A DNA stretch of 7,373 nucleotides from Alphaproteobacteria bacterium (GTDB taxonomy: Bacteria > Pseudomonadota > Alphaproteobacteria > Geminicoccales > Geminicoccaceae), in assembly GCA_026982585.1 (NCBI GenBank), contig JALSGW010000433.1, positions 1 to 7,373 on the forward strand, read 5' to 3'. The notes below the pieces were generated by a model. The model ran no database searches, was not told the DNA's origin, and saw nothing but the letters and a program-made list of their open reading frames with translations. The translations under genes and the position numbers were made by a program. Shown here one piece after another: positions 1-7,373 of the stretch (position 1 is the first letter of the stretch; every line of letters begins with the position of its first letter).

Positions 1-63
1 GGTCCCGCCGTAGCCCTGGGGTGGCACGCTCTCGATCAACGGCAGGATCATCGCCACACGCAT
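1..63 (-). CDS. GT4-family glycosyltransferase, N-terminal fragment (runs off left edge)
   Basis: Only the first 21 codons are in the window; they read MRVAMILPLIESVPPQGYGGT. This resembles the start of GT4-type (GT-B fold) glycosyltransferases, where a short first beta strand (MRIAMIAP-like) is followed by ESVPP and a glycine-rich YGGTE loop in the donor or acceptor cleft. Such enzymes move a sugar from a nucleotide-sugar donor, often in exopolysaccharide or envelope synthesis. The ATG at 63 is preceded by a strong Shine-Dalgarno sequence, GGAGGAG (78-72), 8 nt upstream, which supports this start over the out-of-frame ATG at 71. The gene follows the LysR gene on the same strand after 168 nt and may have its own promoter. 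The family call rests on a very short stretch, so the substrate cannot be named. Confidence 0.6.
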   Translation of the reverse strand, partial: MRVAMILPLIESVPPQGYGGT

Positions 64-163
64 GCGCACATCTCCTCCCTCGCGCGCGTCCAGAACACAC
101 ACGAACCAAGGAATGGCGCAGTCCGGTCCTGGGGTGAGATCCGAAAGCGCGACCGTCACCCAG

Positions 164-192
164 CATATAGGCGTGCGAGCGGATCCGAGCAA
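164..192 (-). promoter_or_regulatory. Possible promoter for the glycosyltransferase gene
   Basis: On the minus strand, TTGCTC (192-187) is followed after 17 nt by TATATG (169-164). The -35 element matches the sigma-70 consensus at three of six positions and the -10 at four of six. The -10 also reads as CTATAT when shifted by one base, a form common in alphaproteobacterial promoters. An 8-bp palindrome, CGGATCCG (180-187), overlaps the last base of the -35 and the start of the spacer. This is the only AT-rich patch in the gap between the LysR gene and the glycosyltransferase, and it would give a leader of roughly 90 nt. It is a visual match only. Confidence 0.3.
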
Positions 193-204
193 TCGCGGCG
201 GCGA

Positions 205-218
205 GCCCGCGCGCGGGC
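205..218. repeat. 14-bp perfect palindrome just after the LysR gene
   Basis: GCCCGCGCGCGGGC is its own reverse complement and begins 14 bases past the LysR stop codon. As RNA it could fold into a short GC hairpin that protects or helps end the LysR transcript. No T-run follows on either strand, so it is not a standard intrinsic terminator. Alternating CG palindromes also arise by chance in DNA this rich in GC. Confidence 0.35.
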
Positions 219-231
219 GCAGGCGGTCCCT

Positions 232-1137
232 TCACCACACCGGCTGTTCGGCCACCTTCTCGAGCAGGAAGTCGCGGAACACGGCCACCCGCTTGCTCGC
301 CCGAAGTTCGCTCGGATAGACGAAATAGGCGGTGAAGCTCGGCCCCTCGAGCTCCGGCAAGACCCGCTCGAGCCGGTAGCTCGTGGAGGCGAGATAGTCG
401 GGAAGGGAGGCGAGGCCCACCCCGCGCTCGGTGGCCCGCAGCATGCCGTAGACGTTGTTGATGCGCAGCACCGCCCGTCTCGGCGGCCGCTCGTCGCCCG
501 GATCGCGGCCGGCGGTGGTGATCCAGTTGAGGCTGCCCACCGGCGGCTGGGTCTCGTCGCCGTAGGTGATCAGGCGATGGCGGTCGAGCTCCTCGGGGCT
601 CTCGGGCTTGCCGTAGCGGTCGAAGTAGCTCTTGCTGCCGTAGATGTGGGTGTGCACGGTCATCAGCCGGCGCTGCACGAGATCGGGCTGGCGCGGCTGG
701 TGCAGCCGGATGGCGACGTCCGCCTCCCGCATGGTGAGATCCAGGTCCACGTCCGTCACCACCAGGCTCAGGGTGATATCCGGATAGCGCTCGCAGAACT
801 CCGCCAGGTGGGAGGCGAGCCAGACCGTGCCCAGTCCCACCGTGGTGTTGACACGCAGGTGTCCCGCCGGACGGTCGCGGCTCTCGCTCAAGGCGGCCTG
901 GGCGCGGGCCATGCGTTCGGCCATCTCCCGCGCGGTCTTGAGCAGGAGTTCGCCCTGTTCGGTGAGCACGAGCCCGCGCGCATGGCGGTGGAACAGGGTG
1001 ACACCGAGGTCCTCCTCCAGCGCCCCCATCTGGCGGCTGATGGCGGATTGGCTGAGCCCCAGCCGTTCCGCGGCCCGCGTGAAGCTGCCGGCCTCGGCCA
1101 CGGCCAGGAACACGCGCACGCGATCCCAGTTGAGCAC
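232..1137 (-). CDS. LysR-type transcriptional regulator, LsrB/VtlR-like, downstream of trxB
   Basis: This is a 301-residue protein of normal LysR length. The N-terminal winged helix-turn-helix is clear: residues 1-60 include GSFTRAAERLGLSQSAISRQ (17-36) and the wing LFHRHARGLVLTEQG (48-62). It is followed by a linker helix and a periplasmic-binding-like effector domain from about residue 93 to the end. The start is GTG at 1137, chosen because homologues begin MLDWD-like and because GGGAGGG (1147-1141) lies just upstream. The gene begins 25 nt after the trxB stop, so the two are probably cotranscribed. From memory, it resembles the LsrB/VtlR regulators of rhizobia and Brucella, which sit beside trxB and influence oxidative-stress, glutathione, envelope or small-RNA genes. 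I see only one cysteine, C115, so a disulfide switch within one subunit looks impossible. The target genes and effector are unknown. Confidence 0.93.
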   Translation of the reverse strand: MLNWDRVRVFLAVAEAGSFTRAAERLGLSQSAISRQMGALEEDLGVTLFHRHARGLVLTEQGELLLKTAREMAERMARAQAALSESRDRPAGHLRVNTTVGLGTVWLASHLAEFCERYPDITLSLVVTDVDLDLTMREADVAIRLHQPRQPDLVQRRLMTVHTHIYGSKSYFDRYGKPESPEELDRHRLITYGDETQPPVGSLNWITTAGRDPGDERPPRRAVLRINNVYGMLRATERGVGLASLPDYLASTSYRLERVLPELEGPSFTAYFVYPSELRASKRVAVFRDFLLEKVAEQPVW

Positions 1138-1140
1138 TTA

Positions 1141-1147
1141 CCCTCCC
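1141..1147 (-). promoter_or_regulatory. Shine-Dalgarno sequence that fixes the GTG start of the LysR gene
   Basis: GGGAGGG on the minus strand has its GGAGG core 4 nt before the GTG at 1137. The three bases between the motif and the GTG are TAA. This supports GTG at 1137 as the start, and that start also gives the MLNWD N-terminus expected for the family. Confidence 0.7.
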
Positions 1148-1162
1148 GGCGCCCTCTTGTGA

Positions 1163-2119
1163 TTATGCGCCTGCGACCGCGTCCTGCTCGGCAAGATAGC
1201 GTTCGGCCTCGAGTGCCGCCATACATCCGCTGCCGGCGGCGGTCACCGCCTGCCGGTAGATCTTGTCCTGCACATCCCCCGCCGCGAAGACGCCGGGCAC
1301 ACTGGTGCGGGTGCTGTGGCCGGGGGTCTTGATGTAACCCTGCTCGTCCATCTCCAGCTGGCCGCGGAAGAGGCCGGTGGCGGGATCGTGGCCGATGGCG
1401 ATGAACACCCCGTCCACGGCGAGCTCCTCCACCATACCGGTGCGCACGTCGCGAAGCCGCAGCCCCACCACCCGCTTCACCGGCTCCTCCTCGCCCAGCA
1501 CCTCCACCACCACCCGGTTCCAGTGGGGCTGGATCTTGGGATTGCGGAACAGCCGGTCCTGCAGCACCTTCTCCGCCCGCAGCCGATCGCGGCGGTGGAT
1601 GAGATGGACGCGCTCGCACATCTGCGAGAGATAGAGCGCCTCCTCCACCGCCGTGTTGCCGCCGCCCACCACCGCCACCGGCCGGCCGCGGAAGAAGAAT
1701 CCGTCGCAGGTGGCGCAGGCGGAGACGCCGAAGCCCTGGAAGCGCTTCTCGCTGTCGAGGCCGAGCCAGCGGGCCACCGCCCCGGTGGCGATGATCACCG
1801 CATCGGCGGTGAACTCCAGGCCGCCGTCGGTGCGCAGGCGGAACGGCCGCCGGCGGAAATCCACCTCAATCACGAGATCCAATACCAGCTCGGCCCCGCA
1901 GCGTTCCGCCTGCTTGGCCATCTGCTCCATCAGCCACGGCCCCTGCACCGCTTCGGCGAAGCCGGGAAAGTTCTCCACATCCGTGGTCATGCTCAGCTGT
2001 CCGCCCGGCTGCAGCCCCTGGATCACCACCGGCCTCAGATTGGCCCGGGCGGCGTAGATGGCGGCGGTGTAGCCGGCGGGACCGGAACCGATGACGAGGA
2101 CGCGTGCGTGGCGGGCCAT
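1163..2119 (-). CDS. trxB: Thioredoxin-disulfide reductase (TrxB)
   Basis: This 318-residue cytoplasmic flavoprotein uses NADPH to reduce oxidised thioredoxin; E. coli TrxB is about 321 residues. The FAD-binding motif GSGPAG is at residues 11-16, and QPGGQL (37-42) and TTDVENFPGF (45-54) are typical of the family. The redox-active pair is in SACATCDG, with cysteines at 135 and 138. The NADPH-binding fold follows, with VGGGNTAVEEALYLS (151-165) and HRR (175-177). The C-terminal FAD motif includes FAAGDVQDKIYRQA (278-291). All key residues are present. The ATG at 2119 was chosen because an upstream extension in the same frame overlaps greA and has no homology; GGAGAG lies just before it. It starts 22 nt after greA and is followed by the LysR gene after 25 nt, so cotranscription is likely. 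Confidence 0.97.
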   Translation of the reverse strand: MARHARVLVIGSGPAGYTAAIYAARANLRPVVIQGLQPGGQLSMTTDVENFPGFAEAVQGPWLMEQMAKQAERCGAELVLDLVIEVDFRRRPFRLRTDGGLEFTADAVIIATGAVARWLGLDSEKRFQGFGVSACATCDGFFFRGRPVAVVGGGNTAVEEALYLSQMCERVHLIHRRDRLRAEKVLQDRLFRNPKIQPHWNRVVVEVLGEEEPVKRVVGLRLRDVRTGMVEELAVDGVFIAIGHDPATGLFRGQLEMDEQGYIKTPGHSTRTSVPGVFAAGDVQDKIYRQAVTAAGSGCMAALEAERYLAEQDAVAGA

Positions 2120-2141
2120 GGGTCTCTCCGGGAGCGGGTGT

Positions 2142-2618
2142 TCAGCCGTAGCGGACCTCCAGGATCTCGAAGTAGCGGATGCCGCGCGGCGTCTGCACCT
2201 CCACATGCTCCCCGGCCTCGCGGCCGATCAGCGCCCGCGCGAGCGGCGAGTGGATGGAGAGCAGGCCCTTTTGGATGTCCGCCTCCTCCGGCCCGACGAT
2301 CTGGTAACACAGTTCCTCTTCGCTCTCCTCGTCGAGCAGGCGCACCTTGGCCCCGAACATGATCTTGCTGCCCGAGAGCCGGGAGACGTCGATGATCTCG
2401 GCGCGGGCGAGCTTGTCCTCGAGCTCCATCACCCGCCCCTCGATGAAGCTCTGCCGTTCCCGGGCCGCATGGTATTCCGCGTTCTCCGACAGATCGCCGT
2501 GCTCGCGGGCGGCGGCGATGGCCTTGATCACCGCCGGCCGTTCCACGGTCTTGAGCCGGCGCAACTCCTCGGCGAGCCGCGCATAGCCTTCCGGCGTCAT
2601 GGGGATCTTGTTCGACAT
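2142..2618 (-). CDS. greA: Transcription elongation factor GreA
   Basis: This 158-residue protein has exactly the length of E. coli GreA. It enters the secondary channel of RNA polymerase and stimulates cleavage of the backtracked RNA 3' end, freeing stalled complexes. The N-terminal coiled coil covers roughly residues 8-75. Its tip carries REHGDLSENAEYHAA (38-52), in which D42 and E45 match the acidic pair that helps hold catalytic magnesium. The C-terminal FKBP-like domain follows, with FGAKVRLLDEESEEE (88-102) and SPLARALIGR (124-133). The ATG at 2618 gives the usual MSNKIPMT start. The ribosome-binding site is modest: an AGGCGG repeat (2637-2632 and 2626-2621) precedes the ATG. A strong terminator ends 28 nt upstream, so expression needs readthrough or a promoter inside the end of carB. 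Confidence 0.98.
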   Translation of the reverse strand: MSNKIPMTPEGYARLAEELRRLKTVERPAVIKAIAAAREHGDLSENAEYHAARERQSFIEGRVMELEDKLARAEIIDVSRLSGSKIMFGAKVRLLDEESEEELCYQIVGPEEADIQKGLLSIHSPLARALIGREAGEHVEVQTPRGIRYFEILEVRYG

Positions 2619-2646
2619 GACCGCCTACGTTCCGCCTGTGCTGGGG

Positions 2647-2668
2647 AAAAAGCCCGGCTCTGCCGGGC
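2647..2668 (-). terminator. Rho-independent terminator after carB, in the greA leader
   Basis: Nine bases after the carB stop, the minus strand has a perfect 7-bp stem, GCCCGGC (2668-2662), a 3-nt loop AGA, and the matching GCCGGGC (2658-2652), followed at once by TTTTT (2651-2647). This is a textbook intrinsic terminator on the minus strand only; the other strand has no T-run. It should end carAB transcripts, or reduce their flow into greA-trxB-lysR. The short T-run would allow partial readthrough. Confidence 0.88.
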
Positions 2669-2677
2669 GTGGGGCGT

Positions 2678-5950
<3,273 letters not shown>

Positions 5951-5952
5951 GG

Positions 5953-7113
5953 TCAGGCCTTGGCTTGGGCGATCAGGGCCCGGAAACGGGCGAACAGCTC
6001 GCGGCAGTCGGCGGGACCGGGCGAGGCCTCGGGGTGGAACTGCACCGAGAAGGCGGGGTGGATGCGGGAGCGGATGCCCTGGATGGTGCCGTCGAAGAGG
6101 GAGCGGTGGGTGACCTCCACCTCCTCCGGCAGCCCTTCGTCCGAGAGGGTGAAACCGTGGTTCTGGCTGGTGATCGCCACCCGGCCGGTGGCGAGCTCCT
6201 TGACCGGATGATTGGCGCCGTGATGACCGAAACGCATCTTCACCGTGCGGCCGCCGAGGGCGAGGCCGAGCATCTGATGGCCGAGGCAGATCCCGAACAG
6301 GGGCACGCGCGCCGCAAGGAGGCTCCGGATCTCCGGCACCGCCCAGCGGCCGGTGGCGGCCGGATCGCCGGGACCGTTGGAGAGCAGCACGCCGTCCGGA
6401 GCAAGGGCCAGGATGTCGGCGGCGCGGCTGCGCCCGGGCACCACCTCCACCGCAAACCCCGCATCCACCAGCTCCCGCAGGATGTTGCGCTTGACCCCGT
6501 AGTCCACCACCACCACCCGCGGCCCGTCCTCGACACCGCGGCGCCGGTAGCCGTCCGGCCAGCGCCACACCCCTTCCTCCCACACATAGCGCTGGGTGCA
6601 GCTCACCTCGTCCACGAGATCGAGCCCCTCGATGCCCGGCCAGGCCGCGGCGCGCGCCGCGAGCGCCTCGAGGTCGAGCGCCTCCCCGGGCCGGTAGGCG
6701 ATCGCCGCCTTCTTGAAGCCCTCATCGCGCAGGATGCGGGTGAGACGGCGGGTGTCGACGCCGGTTACGGCGAACAGCCCGTGCCGCTCCAGCCAGCGCC
6801 CGAGAGAGGAAAAGGCGCGCCAGCTGGAAGGCTCGCCGATCGCAGAGCGGGTCACCATGCCCCGCGCATAGGGGGTCTGGGCCTCCACATCCTCCGCGTT
6901 GGTGCCGACGATGCCGATGTGGGGGAAGGTGAAGGTGATGATCTGGCCGGCGTAGGAGGGATCGGTGAGGATCTCCTGGTAGCCGGTCATGCCGGTGTGG
7001 AAGACCAGCTCCCCCACCTGCTCGCCGGGCGCCCCGACGCCGAACCCCCAAAACGCCCGCCCGTCCTCGAGCACGAGGGCTGCGTCGGGACGGCGCACGC
7101 TCCTGGAATGCAT
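5953..7113 (-). CDS. carA: Carbamoyl-phosphate synthase small (glutaminase) subunit CarA
   Basis: This 386-residue subunit hydrolyses glutamine and passes ammonia to CarB. The N-terminal small-subunit domain includes HTGMTGYQEILTDPSYAGQ (39-57), HIGIVGTN (65-72) and GVDTRRLTR (118-126). The class I glutamine amidotransferase domain covers about 198-384. It has LLSNGPGDP (243-251), the nucleophile elbow GICLGHQ with C276, FGHHGANHPVK (295-305), SQNHGF (316-321) and QFHPEASPGP with H360 and E362, so the Cys-His-Glu triad is complete. The start at 7113 leaves 11 residues before ALVLEDG, slightly longer than in E. coli. The frame stays open upstream to 7344, but that extension is arginine-, alanine- and glycine-rich with no recognisable domain. 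The ribosome-binding site is weak. The stop is followed by CC and the carB ATG, so carB translation is probably coupled to carA. Confidence 0.98.
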   Translation of the reverse strand: MHSRSVRRPDAALVLEDGRAFWGFGVGAPGEQVGELVFHTGMTGYQEILTDPSYAGQIITFTFPHIGIVGTNAEDVEAQTPYARGMVTRSAIGEPSSWRAFSSLGRWLERHGLFAVTGVDTRRLTRILRDEGFKKAAIAYRPGEALDLEALAARAAAWPGIEGLDLVDEVSCTQRYVWEEGVWRWPDGYRRRGVEDGPRVVVVDYGVKRNILRELVDAGFAVEVVPGRSRAADILALAPDGVLLSNGPGDPAATGRWAVPEIRSLLAARVPLFGICLGHQMLGLALGGRTVKMRFGHHGANHPVKELATGRVAITSQNHGFTLSDEGLPEEVEVTHRSLFDGTIQGIRSRIHPAFSVQFHPEASPGPADCRELFARFRALIAQAKA

Positions 7114-7154
7114 GGACGTGGATCCGAAGACGAGGTCCGGGGCGGCCCGCTCCG

Positions 7155-7182
7155 CATTTAGCAGCCCGCACCCGACCGTCAA
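7155..7182 (-). promoter_or_regulatory. Probable carAB promoter
   Basis: On the minus strand, TTGACG (7182-7177, five of six to the sigma-70 -35 consensus) is followed after 16 nt by TAAATG (7160-7155). The -10 is weaker, matching three of six, but is preceded by TGC as in extended -10 promoters. It would give a 5' leader of about 35 nt before the carA ATG. That is too short for a translated leader peptide or a long attenuator, so pyrimidine or arginine control, if present, would act on initiation. No experiment or search supports this call. Confidence 0.5.
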
Positions 7183-7212
7183 GCGCGGCACGCCCGCCCC
7201 AAGGCCCGACCC

Positions 7213-7228
7213 GCGCCGGGGCCGGCGC
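7213..7228. repeat. Inverted repeat upstream of the carA promoter
   Basis: GCGCCGG (7213-7219) and its reverse complement CCGGCGC (7222-7228) are separated by two bases. The centre lies about 40 bp upstream of the proposed -35 element, a possible operator position. There is no adjacent T-run. In such GC-rich DNA the match may be accidental. Confidence 0.3.
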
Positions 7229-7274
7229 CAACCGCCCCGGAACCGAAGAGCCGATGCGAGCCGCACTGCGACAA

Positions 7275-7349
7275 GGGCGCACACCCGCCGAGCCGGCAAA
7301 ACCGCCCCGCCGAGCGAGCGGGCCCGCACCCGCTGATCCGGCAAGGCCG
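7275..7349. repeat. Degenerate tandem direct repeat, two units 45 bp apart, upstream of carA
   Basis: The units at 7275-7304 and 7320-7349 align without gaps and agree at 24 of 30 positions. The best-kept parts are CACCCGC at 7282-7288 and 7327-7333, and CCGGCAA at 7293-7299 and 7338-7344. They lie in the non-coding stretch from 7114 to 7373, where I see no gene or RNA gene on either strand. They could be paired binding sites or the remains of a small duplication. Confidence 0.4.
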
Positions 7350-7373
7350 TGCCCGGCCGGGACCGGGCGCAGC

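Noticed and set aside
62..319. Small plus-strand open frame of 85 codons over the gap between the glycosyltransferase and LysR genes
   Set aside because: It runs into the antisense strand of the LysR gene, starts over the glycosyltransferase start site and shows no domain.
577..1332. Plus-strand 251-codon frame antisense to the LysR gene and trxB
   Set aside because: It is a shadow of two well-identified genes with composition typical of antisense GC-rich frames.
5951..6583. N-terminal extension of 211 codons in the carB frame
   Set aside because: It overlaps carA entirely and has an arginine-, glycine- and alanine-rich composition without homology, while MPKRTDI at 5950 is the normal CarB start.
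7114..7344. N-terminal extension of 77 codons in the carA frame
   Set aside because: It contains the likely promoter, reads as low-complexity GC-rich translation, and CarA proteins normally begin a few residues before the ALVLEDG stretch.
7351..7368. GCCCGG and CCGGGC inverted repeat with a 6-nt loop near the right edge, considered as a terminator
   Set aside because: No T-run is visible on either side, and the sequence ends 5 bases later, so no function can be supported.
7183..7373. Possible tRNA or other RNA gene upstream of carA
   Set aside because: No cloverleaf, T-loop or conserved RNA motif could be read on either strand.

Overview
The window is GC-rich, densely coding DNA. It fits an alphaproteobacterium on protein sequence. 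GreA, CarB, CarA, TrxB and the LysR regulator all carry wording I associate with the alphaproteobacterial versions: GreA has KLSG-type, DEESEEE and SPLARALIGR stretches, CarB has ENLDPMGVHTGDSIT and KEAVFPFARFPGVD, and a LysR gene follows trxB directly. That assignment comes from memory of the families, not from a search, and I would not go below class level.

Everything real lies on the minus strand, so genes are transcribed from right to left. At the right edge (7114-7373) is a non-coding upstream region with a plausible promoter about 40 bases before carA, an inverted repeat and a degenerate direct repeat. Then come carA (7113-5953) and carB (5950-2678), the two subunits of carbamoyl-phosphate synthetase, separated by only 2 nt. 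Just after carB is a clear Rho-independent terminator, then greA (2618-2142, transcript cleavage factor), trxB (2119-1163, thioredoxin reductase) and a GTG-started LysR-type regulator (1137-232). After a 168-nt gap with a possible promoter, the left edge holds the first 21 codons of what looks like a GT4-family glycosyltransferase.

Functionally, carAB feeds carbamoyl phosphate into pyrimidine and arginine synthesis. greA rescues backtracked RNA polymerase, trxB keeps thioredoxin reduced, and the LysR protein may control redox or envelope genes. The spacings (2, 59, 22 and 25 nt) suggest one long transcription unit, but the terminator between carB and greA splits it into carAB and greA-trxB-lysR unless there is readthrough.

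This is mostly ordinary housekeeping DNA, and I do not see a new biological system. The points most worth a second look are the terminator and possible promoter just ahead of greA, which resemble the arrangement producing short leader RNAs in E. coli, and the LysR protein, which has only one cysteine although it resembles regulators reported to sense redox through cysteines.
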